A program made the translations under genes and the position numbers. The notes below the pieces were generated by a model. That model was not told the DNA's origin. It ran no database searches and saw nothing but the letters and a program-made list of their open reading frames with translations. A stretch of 44,048 nucleotides of DNA from Chara braunii (Eukaryota > Streptophyta > Charophyceae > Charales > Characeae): contig BFEA01000331.1 of assembly GCA_003427395.1 (NCBI GenBank), forward strand, positions 1,124,114-1,168,161, given 5' to 3'. Shown piece by piece: positions 36,421-44,048 of the stretch. Each line of letters begins with the position of its first letter. The stretch's first letter is position 1.

Positions 36421-36559
36421 GTCTGAAGTTCGCTGAGTCAAAGCCGGGTGATGGCCCCGGTATCTCAATTCTCAATTTCCAATCTTAGGTCATTTGGAAT
36501 TTTCTAGTAGGTTTCTAGCCTCATTTCATGGGATTTTTTCGACGAGTTTTCTGAATGTA

Positions 36560-37075
36560 CTCTTTATGGGACGCTGGGCCCGGTTCCGTGTTCGTGCCAG
36601 TTTGTGAGGATATGGTTGTATCTATGGGACGCTGGACCCGGTTTCCAGCAGGTGCTGCTCCCCACCAATAGATGGAGCTTGCAAAAAAAAAAAAAAAAAG
36701 TCTGCCTAAAGGGGCAAGCAGCCTTTTTTTAGGTGAAGAGGTTTGGGCAGTCCCTCCGTTCTGTAAACCTTTGATGTATCAAGGCACGCTGGACCCGGTT
36801 TGATTAAAAAAGAAAAGAAAATGCTAGACCATGGGAACATACACCGTCCTTTTTTTCTTTTTTCGTCTTTTGTGTATATGTGGAGAATGAGCGGCGCTCT
36901 TTCGCTACCACCACGTGGAGCATGGAGAGTAGCTAAGTGCTGTTTTTTTTTTGGGAAGAGCGGCGCTCTTTGTCTACCACCACCAAAATTTTTGGGGGCG
37001 GCCCCAACTGAATTGAATGAGGGACGTTGGGCCCCTTTCCCAACACGTGCTCCCCACGAATAGAATGGCGTCAAA
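36560..37075. repeat. Repeats of 'gacgctgg.cccggtt' and 'gcggcgctctt'
   Basis: The 'gggacgctg(g/t)(g/a)cccggttt' motif occurs about four times (36570, 36628, 36784, 37020). 'agcggcgctcttt..ctaccaccac' occurs at about 36890 and 36959. No coding evidence. Confidence 0.65.
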
Positions 37076-37445
37076 AAAAATAATAATAATAAAAAATGGG
37101 ACACACTTTCTTTTTTTTTCTTTTTTTTCCCTTTTGAACCTTGGGGCTTCTCTCCACCACTCACCACATTCAGAAAAGTCCAAATTTTGTTTTTTGGCTA
37201 CGCATCTTTCCACGTTCTAGCTGAAGATTCATTCTGATTTTGCAGATTCTGCTACTGGTGGTGCGAGGCCCTTGATGCTCGGCAGCAGTGGTGTGGTCAT
37301 TCCCTCGTCTGTCCGTGTGTATGATTGTCACTTCAGTGTGCTATTCGGTTGGATGTATGTGAACTCTCACCAACATTCCCTCCATTTTCCTCTGTTCTTT
37401 TCATTTTTCATTTTTATTTTTTCCCTCCCCCATCTTTCATTTTTC

Positions 37446-37520
37446 AGAAAGGGCGACGGCTTTGAGGTATCATGGGATGCCGATCAATTCTATTCGTGTC
37501 ATTGGATTCGACCTCTTCTT
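37446..37520 (-). mobile_element. SINE 3' tail fragment
   Basis: The + strand reads 'gaaagggcgacggctttgaggtatcat', the reverse complement of the conserved SINE tail. It is followed by a degenerate B-box region ('ttggattcgacctc'). Confidence 0.55.
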
Positions 37521-37651
37521 TTCAAAAAGGGCAACTTCTCAACAGAGCCTTTTGTGCCCCCCCCCCCCCCCCCCCCCCGCCCTGCCCGGACCCCAGAAAA
37601 AAAAAGACTGCCTTTTGTGCCACCTATTGCTGTTTATGTGTTTGCTCTTAG

Positions 37652-37815
37652 GGCCAGATCCCACTGGCAAAGAGGATAGGAATAAGCGTGTGAATCTGGA
37701 CATGTTCGTGGAGATGTGCAGAAACTTGTGACTGATCTGCTCTTCTGCATGTCTGTCTGGAACACACCCAGATTCAGCCACGTATTCCAATCCTCTTTGC
37801 CAGTGGGATCTGGCC
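37652..37815. repeat. 164-bp palindromic element with perfect 26-bp ends
   Basis: GGCCAGATCCCACTGGCAAA + GAGGAT at the left is exactly inverted at the right. Pairing continues imperfectly inward (GGAATA, GAATCTGG). Non-coding, MITE-like, with no convincing target duplication. Confidence 0.8.
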
Positions 37816-37977
37816 ATAATTATACGTCTGCTCGTAGTACCACTGGCGGAGTTTCAACTCGAGAGGTATGCCTCGAGCTTATCGAGCTTACACGTGTTTA
37901 CCAGTCAGCGACTAGGCGGGTACGTGGCGGGGTTGTGTGCCCTTTCTTTGTTTGTTTGTTCCTTCGAAAGTGAAAGT

Positions 37978-37978
<1 letters not shown>

Positions 37979-38029
<51 letters not shown>
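37979..38029. repeat. ~50-nt poly-T run
   Basis: Homopolymer, followed downstream by another T-run (38085-38100). Both would be A-tails of minus-strand retroposons. Confidence 0.95.
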
Positions 38030-38033
<4 letters not shown>

Positions 38034-38107
38034 GTGGCCCGATGGACCACTGATCAGTTTTTGTTTGTTTCTTTGAAAGTGAAAGTTTTTTTTTTTTTTT
38101 ATGTGCC

Positions 38108-38290
38108 AGAACAGATACTACACTCGATCTAATGGAACAACTTTCCAGTCGTCGAATTCCATCTGTGGATTCGAACTGAGGGGCTATTCTATAGGGGGTA
38201 TGGGCCTCCGCGCACTGTTCACCAAAATGTGCAAATGAGAAGCTTGGTGTTCTACCAGCTAGAGATAACCCGTTGGACCCCCAAGCCAGC
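38108..38290 (-). mobile_element. Composite SINE: tRNA-like head plus U2 snRNA-like segment and A-tail
   Basis: Minus strand, 5' to 3': A-box-like 'ctagctggtagaacacc' (near 38265), B box 'agttcgaatccac' (near 38171) and 'gaaagttgttccat'. Then comes 'agatcgagtgtagtatctgt' + 'tct' (38130-38108), which matches U2 snRNA around its branch-site-recognition sequence with one change. 'ggcacat' and an A-run follow. A U2-derived piece next to the A-tail is unusual. Confidence 0.6.
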
Positions 38291-38348
38291 ATTGGCAGGA
38301 CCTTGGCTGATGTTGTTGGCTGCTATGCAGCGACGATATTTGCTATTA

Positions 38349-38458
38349 GACTGGCCATTGCTCCGCGCTAGCACCGCTCATTTCCCCCATCGGCATTGCC
38401 TGCGACTGGCGATTGCTCCGCGCTAGCACCGCTGATTTCCCCCATCGGCAATGCCTGC
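38349..38458. repeat. 55-bp tandem duplication
   Basis: 'actggc.attgctccgcgcta' through 'catcggcattgcctgc' twice in tandem, with three differences. Confidence 0.9.
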
Positions 38459-38734
38459 CTACCCCTCGTCACCGTGATGAGGGACTGGTACAGCCTTGCT
38501 CTCGCACCACAGCTGTGGTGCAAACCTACCCCGTGGGCTGGGGAGAGATCCGGGTTGGTTGGTGTTCCCCCATACTATAAATAGACTAGTGAGAGGATGA
38601 GATGGATGCCTACTACCAAGAAAGATGAAAATGATAGAGAGAAGAATATAGATTACCAAAAAAAAAAAAAAAAAAAAAGAATGATTCATCCGCCAAACAT
38701 TATACAACGCAGTATTTTTATTTTTTTATTTTTT

Positions 38735-38870
38735 TGGCCTTGAGGCCTAGCTCAGTAGGCTGACCCACCTGCTGGTGGGTGCAGCTCCCGCATGTTCCCT
38801 CGCTGGAGGCTTGAGCACGGATGTGGCTGCTACGGGGTTCCCCCTAATACTATAATGACAAAAAAGATGG
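38735..38870 (+). mobile_element. SINE-like element with tRNA A box
   Basis: 'ggcctagctcagtaggctgac' supplies an A box (38748-38759). A weak B-box-like 'gggtgcagctccc' follows near 38777. The end 'ggggttccccc.aatactataat' is shared with 38563-38582 in the preceding repeat. Different from the main SINE family. Confidence 0.45.
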
Positions 38871-39300
38871 CCTGAAAGGCCGTCCTGTCCAGGGACTTGT
38901 CCCACATGCACCGTTTACTGGACCTAGCTCAACGGTGTGACGGCTGAAACTGTTTTTTGTATTCATTTCAAAATTCAGAAATGCATTAAAAAATCCGCCT
39001 AAGATACAACTCATTCTTTTTTTTTTTTTTTTTCCACAATTGCAGTGGCATATGTGACATCCGCTCCGATCCTATGAAGAGTTGCCCTATTCCCGTAGTT
39101 GATGCATATGTTGTCCTTCAAAGTTCGCACCAAATTGCCCCTAGTTCACGCATATTCAGTCGTTCAAAAGTCGCACGAAAATAGCGAAGTACAAGCGACT
39201 TCACAGATTTCTCAAAACATAATAAATAACATTAAAAACAAAGAAAACTCCAGAAAGGACGCCAACGGTCGTTGAACTGGCTGTCTCCAAAATTACAATA
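38871..39300. other. Gene-free AT-rich stretch
   Basis: A T-run lies at 39018-39034. No gene or repeat recognised. Confidence 0.4.
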
Positions 39301-39367
39301 CAAAGATACAAATTTTATTTACAGTCTAGTTACTCTAGCAAATTGAATTCAAAGTTGATGTGAAAAA

Positions 39368-39484
39368 ATGGCAGAAAAACTATTATGTGAAGCTTTAAAT
39401 GAAGGTATTCATGAAGAGATAAAAAGAGATCCTAAAGTTTTTGTAATAGGTGAAGATAATGGTCATTATGGAGGATCTTATAAA
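39368..39484 (+). pseudogene. odpB: Pyruvate dehydrogenase E1 beta subunit, N-terminal fragment (plastid/bacterial type)
   Basis: 39 codons begin [20 protein letters not shown] and go on [19 protein letters not shown]. This is the N-terminus of the beta subunit of the pyruvate dehydrogenase E1 component, including the conserved GED acid residue and GHYGGSYKV; the usual Val in GEDVG is Asn here. The enzyme makes acetyl-CoA from pyruvate. The DNA is AT-rich with TTA/AAA/GAA/AAT codons, unlike its surroundings. An in-frame TGA lies 10 bases before the ATG, so there is no transit peptide. Homology stops at AAA|GTAAGA, a fair splice donor, or at a breakpoint. The frame runs on to 39625 without similarity. 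Candidates are a plastid-DNA insertion, a transferred fragment, or the first exon of a split gene; no later exon is seen. Confidence 0.65.
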
Positions 39485-39640
39485 GTAAGACAGCTAGCTC
39501 AACGGAAACTGGTGAGGGTAGGGGGCGTAGCATTCGAGAAAACGTCACTTTTGGAACTATTTTGTTGGAATAAAAAAGGTGATAATATCTATTCACAATT
39601 AAAAAAAGAGCAGACCGCTGGATGATTGCAAGGGCGTGCA
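39485..39640. other. AT-rich continuation after the odpB fragment
   Basis: It contains 'ggtgataatatctattcacaa' and is AT-rich like the fragment, so the same foreign insert may reach about 39625. A switch to local GC content follows. Confidence 0.35.
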
Positions 39641-39662
39641 TCTCCTTCGTCGCCTACAGTCG

Positions 39663-39740
39663 CACGGAGTAGCTCAGTGGTTAGAGCACCGGTTGGAAAT
39701 GCGCATTGTGGTATGAGGTTGCAGGTTCAAAACTCCGCAG
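39663..39740 (+). mobile_element. tRNA-like SINE head
   Basis: A box 'agtagctcagtggttagagc' (39668-39687) and B box 'ggttcaaaactcc' (39724-39736) with normal spacing. The B box has drifted from GGTTCGANTCC, and the acceptor arms do not pair, so it is not a functional tRNA gene. Confidence 0.6.
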
Positions 39741-40059
39741 CCTTGTGCATGGACACCGACAGGGCGTTAGAATGACACACGGCTGGACACACGCTCCCTT
39801 GGGATGACGCAGGTAAGTTATTACAGACACTGCCTGTGCACCACCCAAGGGGTAGTCCATGGTTGTTGTATGTGGGGACTGGGCGATGGTGGGTATCCTG
39901 ATGTTCTTGGTCTACGGGGTCGTCATGTGACTGCTGGGTGGTTCGCATAGTCCGGTTTACTCGAGGCCAGCAGAGCACAGCTCCAGACTATTTCACAGTG
40001 TATGTCAATAGGTTAGGTCACTTGCACGATTCACATAAGGTCCTGTGTTTGATACCAGA

Positions 40060-40690
40060 CTATAACTTAGGGCTGGTCATCCTCTTAGTACGTGGTCAAA
40101 GGATTGAGGCTGGCATAGCAGTTCCTTAGTACGGGATGTCGGGAGTGTCAGGACATAGTGGTCGAACACTTTACGGCAGGGCCTGAATGGGCTCCAGGGA
40201 CATACGAGGGAACAGAGGATTGTCTGCTCTCAGATTATCATACAACACAGGGCCTAGAAATTATCCAGGGTCAATACATACAGTCCATGATTCACGATTG
40301 AGGGTGGGCTATCCTCCTAGTACGTACCTTAGAGTTGAGGCTGGCATAGCAGTCCTTAGTACGGATGTCGGGGTGTCAGGAGATACTGCACCTTACCGTG
40401 GGGCCGGAACGCTCCAGGGATATACGAGGGAACAGAGGATCCCCATCTCTCTACCATCAACATCGTAGTACACTGTAGTAAAAAGACAACATAAGGATAA
40501 AGAAACTCAGTCCATAAATCATGACCCAGGGTTGGCGATCCTCCTAGTACGTAGCATAGGGTTGAGGCTGGCATAGCAGTTCCTTAGTACGGGATGTCGG
40601 GGGTGTCATGGCCGGAACGGGCTCCATGGACATACGAGGGAACGGAGGATACCCAGCTCTCTATCATCACCACACAACTAAGCTAGATGG
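40060..40690. repeat. ~230-bp tandem repeat, three units
   Basis: 'ggctggcatagcagt' recurs at about 40107, 40339 and 40566. Each unit continues 'ccttagtacgg.atgtcgg', 'ggctcca.ggacatacgaggg' and 'aacagaggat', and is preceded by 'gg.tatcctcctagtacgta'. No coding frame. Confidence 0.85.
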
Positions 40691-41240
40691 GAATCACTGT
40701 GCACCCTCATGAAGAACCGTAGTAGCATGTTCAAACCTAGCTCCCGAAGTCCCCGGGCAATCAGGCTTGCACGGCGTCTGCTTCAACCGGGGCTGAGCAG
40801 GGGGTAGGCATCTCTGCTTAGCCCCGGTACCTGCAACCGCTGTCTGGTCAGGTCACCCCGCCAAGATGGCAATGGGTGATGGTCCTGGGTGGTTAACACT
40901 AGGGTAGGACAGGGGGGGTGAGGGTGCGCCAGGGCAAAAGGATAAGAGGAAGGGTGGGTGGGGTCTTCAGAGGGGTTCATCTGGACAACCGAGTGGGCGA
41001 GTACTGTGGGTGACTGCCATCCGTCTGGTATCCCACCTCTACAACAACCTGGGCTTTACGAAAAAAAAACAGAAAAAAAAAGAAGAAAACTAAACGTGGA
41101 CCTTGCTCAACGGACGAAGTGGGACAAGGTCCCAGATACGACAGGTGATTGAATTGGTTGGGCTTAAGGAAGTAGCCTCTCTCTCTCTCTCTCTCTCTCT
41201 TTTTTTCAAAATTTTAACGGCACGCAAATGGCATTCAGGA
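40691..41240. other. Gene-free stretch with (CT)n
   Basis: Unremarkable except for an A-rich patch (41061-41090) and a CT microsatellite at 41177-41200. Confidence 0.5.
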
Positions 41241-41600
41241 GGTCTTGGGTTCAATCCCCATTTGATGTACCTTCCTGGGCATGCTTGGGGCCAGCCACCG
41301 AGAGATAGCCCGTTGGTCCCCCCAGTTGGGATTAAAAAAGCAGTCTCTGCTCATGTTCATAGGGGTAGGGGTGATCAGGGAGGGAGGCACAGCGACTGGC
41401 CACTCAGATGATGCTCTGTCCCTCTGCTACGGGCTGCCCCCTGGCCGGTGTCCCCAATTGGGGGTTCCCTGAAGGCAATAAGCCTGAATAAGGCCACCCC
41501 ACCCTGGGCTGAAAAGGCCACCGGGTGTCAGATTAGACACAAGATTGAATTTACCTGGGCTGGTTAGTCCGATGGTAATACCTCAAGGTCATCGCCCTTC

Positions 41601-41602
<2 letters not shown>
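41241..41602 (+). mobile_element. SINE-related sequence with B box and conserved tail
   Basis: 'gggttcaatcccca' (41247-41260) is a B-box match. About 290 bp later 'ttacctgggctgg..' and 'tacctcaaggtcatcgccctt' reproduce the SINE tail, followed by a long A-run. Whether head and tail belong to one element is unclear. Confidence 0.5.
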
Positions 41603-41644
<42 letters not shown>

Positions 41645-41668
41645 AGAAGAAGAAGAAGAAGAAGAAGA
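41602..41668. repeat. Poly-A then (AAG)n
   Basis: ~40 A residues followed by about nine GAA triplets: the retained tail of the upstream SINE. Confidence 0.95.
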
Positions 41669-41784
41669 TAGGAGTAGTGGTAGGTAGGTAGTGAAGGTGA
41701 ATTGAAAGAATTTGAAAGATGATGAAAGATTTGAGAGAAGAATATAGTGTAGTTAAAAATAAAATGAAAAATAAAAGAATTAAA

Positions 41785-41905
41785 AAAAATTGTCGTTGAG
41801 CTGACAGGCCCTATACAGTAGGTAACCATCTAGTTTCCTCATTTGGATTGGAACTCAGCTCTATATTTAGCAGTTCATTGGTGTACGAATACCAACTGAG
41901 GGGGG
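41785..41905 (-). mobile_element. Decayed tRNA-derived SINE
   Basis: Minus strand: 'cctcagttggtattcgtacacc' (A box with a small insertion), 'gagttccaatcc' (B box with one change), 'ggttacctactgtatagggcctgtcagctcaacgac'. The tail is lost. Confidence 0.6.
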
Positions 41906-42079
41906 GGGGTGCAATACTCACACTACCGGTACCACCTGGTTATTTCTTTGTGGATGGAACTACGGCCAGATGTATATAGTTCGGCCGTATTCGGCCGTAA
42001 ATGTGGTCAGGTACATTTACGATAGTGGTGGCGTGAGTACGCCCTGAGCCCGGCTCTTTTTTTTTCTTTTCTTTTGATC

Positions 42080-42126
42080 AGAACAGATACTACACTTGAT
42101 CTTAGCCAAAAGGCCGAGAAAGGTAT
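42080..42126 (-). pseudogene. U2 snRNA 5' fragment (47 nt), retropseudogene-like
   Basis: The minus strand reads ATACCTTTCTCGGCCTTTTG, GCTAAGATCAAGTGTAGTAT, CTGTTCT. As I recall the plant U2 sequence, this is nucleotides 1-47 without a mismatch, including GUAGUA, which pairs with the intron branch site. It breaks off before stem-loop IIa and is followed by GATC and an A-rich stretch. No upstream sequence element (RTCCCACATCG) was seen on its 5' side. So it is not a working U2 gene. The exact 5' end and A-rich 3' end suggest retroposition. Confidence 0.85.
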
Positions 42127-42380
42127 TATTATTCAGGCGCTGCCGGAAGGAGTTCATTCACCGGCGGAGAGATGGCATGCCATGAGCCAGGCTCTCTTTG
42201 GTAGCGGGGCGGCGGTTTCGAATCCAAAATAAATAAATAAATAAATAATAAAAAAAAATAAAAAAATAAAAATCGAAACCTTTGGAAGATCCTTGCGGTC
42301 GCGACAGCTGACGAAAAACGCAACCTCCGGCTCGAGTCGAACCGCCGGTCATTACGTGCACCGCGCGCATGTGCGCATTC

Positions 42381-42402
42381 GCGCGCGCGCGCGCGCGCGC
42401 GC
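42381..42402. repeat. (GC)n run
   Basis: Eleven GC dinucleotides, potentially Z-DNA forming, in a CpG-rich area. Confidence 0.95.
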
Positions 42403-42454
42403 AAGGCGCTGCGACGGGCTATGCATTCGGATTGCAGTTGGCGTGACGTGGTAA

Positions 42455-42740
42455 TTCTACCGTCGCCGAGGGTTGGGCGGGGGTTGCAACACATAGCTGC
42501 GCATGCACTGAGCGGAGGTTGCAACAAAGCTGCGCGCGCATGCAGTGGAAGTGGGCGGGGTATTATTGCAATGCAACGAAGCGCGCCGAGCCAATTTTGC
42601 CAATTTTGCCAAGTTTGCCAATTTTTTTGGCAATTTTGCCGTCGCGTCGAGGATTGGGCGGGGTTTGTCAACAAAGCGGGGTTGCAGCAAAGCGCGCAAG
42701 CCGCGGGGCATGCACTGGGCGGGGTATTGTATGTAACAAA
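42455..42740. repeat. GC-rich degenerate repeats with GGGCGGGG boxes
   Basis: 'gtcg.cgagg.ttgggcgggg' (42462, 42641), 'gttgcaacaaagc' type motifs, 'gcatgcactg' and 'tgggcggggtattg.atg' (42553, 42716) repeat with shuffled order. A palindromic 'ttgccaatttttttggcaa' sits inside. Promoter-like composition, but no gene starts next to it. Confidence 0.65.
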
Positions 42741-42897
42741 GAGCGCGTTCTCCGTTCTATTCAAATTTTCATTTTCAATTTGCGCAGAGGCCATGCTCAT
42801 ATGCCTCCCCCCTCCCCGATGGACAAGCGCACATGCTCTTCTTTGTTTTTTTGATTGACTCTCCTGAACTGAATGTTCTCTGTGGCCAGAGAGGTAG

Positions 42898-42960
42898 AAA
42901 GCTATGCTTGCAGGGGTCCCCTGTATAGCCTTAGGAGTAGTGGTAGGTAGGTAGTGAAAA
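42898..42960 (+). repeat. Tail fragment of the 'TGCTTGCAGGGGT' dispersed repeat
   Basis: 'ctatgcttgcaggggtcccctg' followed by 'ccttaggagtagtggtaggt' matches the ends of the copies at 25.7 and 34.4 kb. 'aggagtagtggtaggtaggtagtgaa' also occurs at 41671-41696. Confidence 0.7.
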
Positions 42961-43489
42961 GAAAGATATGTTCCATGACATGGCAGAACGCCAGTTAAAA
43001 GAAAGATATGTGAGGTGAGAGAAAAAAATATATGGCTGTCCCCCGATGAGGAGAAGGCAGCTCTAAAAAAAAAAAAAAAAAAATTAAAAAAATAAATAAA
43101 AAAAATAGGGGGGGAAATTTAGCCAGAATTGCAGCATACTAAAAAAAGAAGTAAAAATAAAAAAACAAGAATTGCAGCATTAAATATGGACTTAAAAAAT
43201 AAAAATAAAAAATCCACCAGTGTGCGAACGTTCCGCTAACAAGGTGACATTCTGCAGTCAGTGAGAAGGAGCGGAGTCGTGGGGGGCCAAGATGTACGGA
43301 CAGCGGAGGGCTGAGATGCCATTCACCCAGATCCTGAGTTCAGACCGCAGGTTAGGCAGATGGACGTAGATTAGGAAGATCGGCGTAGATTCGGGACAAA
43401 TCACTGACTCTTAGAATCCAGTTCAAAAAAAAATAAAAATAGAATCCAGTTAAGTGTGTGCTCTCGCCCAAGGAATCTCTTTCTGGTGT
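42961..43489. other. Gene-free A-rich stretch
   Basis: Several A-rich patches (43063-43107, 43140-43215) and short repeats ('agaattgcagcat' twice). Nothing coding seen. Confidence 0.5.
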
Positions 43490-43512
43490 TGGGGGGGGGG
43501 GGGGGGGGGGGG
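43490..43512. repeat. Poly-G run
   Basis: About 22 G residues, followed by 'gaatgaggtaggtaggtagt' and (ATC)n repeats to 43620. Confidence 0.95.
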
Positions 43513-43700
43513 AATGAGGTAGGTAGGTAGTGTACTACCATCATAGATCACAGATCATCGATCATCCATCATCGATCATCGATCGTCCATCACCATCACC
43601 ATCACCATCATCATCATCATATTCGACTTCGGCGCTGCTGAAGACAATTTGGTCTGTGTGGTGTGGGAGACCGAAGGAGCGGCTGAGCAGCGGAGCGGCG

Positions 43701-43745
43701 ATGGAGCTTTCGCGTGAGCCGGCGTCGCAAGATGAAATTCAAGAG
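43701..43745 (+). CDS. Possible first coding exon of a gene running off the right edge
   Basis: An ATG in the good context GCGGCGATGG starts 15 codons (MELSREPASQDEIQE) ending in phase 0 at GAG|GTAAGA, a strong splice donor. The preceding ~60 bp are GC-rich and repeat-free, like a 5' UTR. The following ~300 bp to the window end are pyrimidine-rich, intron-like DNA, with a 'cacacacacag' acceptor-like end at 44048. The product is not recognisable from 15 residues. Confidence 0.4.
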
Positions 43746-44048
43746 GTAAGACAGGCCTTTCTCCTTCGTGCGATTTTGTGGACGTTTTCTTTTTCTTTTT
43801 TCTTTTTTTATGGTGCGATGTTCGTTCTAAGAATATTTGAAATGAAAGGAAATGAAATGATTCCTTCCGCACGGCTCGCATTCAGTTGTCCCCTCTTCCA
43901 GGAACCCTCTCGTCTGCTCCGTTGTTCCGTCCCCTCCTCTCTACGTCTTGAGGTCCTCCTCTCCCTTTACTTTCTTCATCCGCCTTCTCCACTTCAATCT
44001 GAATGTTTGCCACCGCAATGAGTTCTCGATGCAGACGCACACACACAG

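Noticed and set aside
39663-39740. Functional tRNA gene
   Set aside because: A and B boxes are present, but the acceptor and T arms do not pair and the B box is altered. It fits a SINE head better.
42129-42800. 223-codon minus-strand frame
   Set aside because: It is built on (GC)n, A/T-runs and shuffled GC-rich repeats; peptides such as NWQTWQNWQNW come from the repeated 'ttttgccaa' motif.

Overview
The window looks like nuclear DNA of a green-lineage eukaryote with a repeat-swollen genome. A charophyte alga such as Chara is my best guess, but it is an inference. The evidence is one multi-exon gene for a plastid-type (RH3-like) DEAD-box RNA helicase, with GT-AG introns of about 0.4-2.3 kb, in a matrix of microsatellites, minisatellites, MITEs, tRNA-derived SINEs and decayed transposon genes. 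There is no operon structure, and nearly all long open frames outside the helicase come from simple-sequence or tandem-repeat DNA.

Layout. 1-8.8 kb: repeats only, including a long pyrimidine tract, an 80-bp tandem array and a textbook type III hammerhead ribozyme at 7428-7487. 8.8-19.3 kb: eight exons of the helicase on the + strand. They join in phase into 636 codons plus a stop, and the N-terminal exons are not visible. Its introns hold further hammerhead copies, MITEs, a SINE, a foldback element and minisatellites. 19.3-31.4 kb: SINEs, a family of TTAA-flanked elements (one of 835 bp with a perfect 19-bp terminal repeat), a second well-formed hammerhead on the minus strand (25008-25061), a hAT-like element with an 8-bp target duplication, and more MITEs. 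31.4-35.1 kb: a broken Myb/SANT-like gene and a LINE reverse-transcriptase tail lying between long inverted repeats. 35.1-44 kb: tandem repeats, a perfect-ended palindrome, tRNA-derived SINEs (one carrying a U2 snRNA-like segment), a precise 5' fragment of U2 snRNA, an AT-rich fragment of a plastid/bacterial-type pyruvate dehydrogenase E1-beta gene, and a possible first exon of a gene running off the right edge.

The most notable system is the set of hammerhead ribozymes: one intact, one nearly intact, one weakened and several decayed. All share the same core and stem-loop I/II design, and several sit in ~115-150-bp tandem units. This is the pattern expected of retrozyme-like, ribozyme-processed non-autonomous retroelements. 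Two of the loci lie in introns of the helicase gene. All calls come from reading the sequence; no search or folding program was run.
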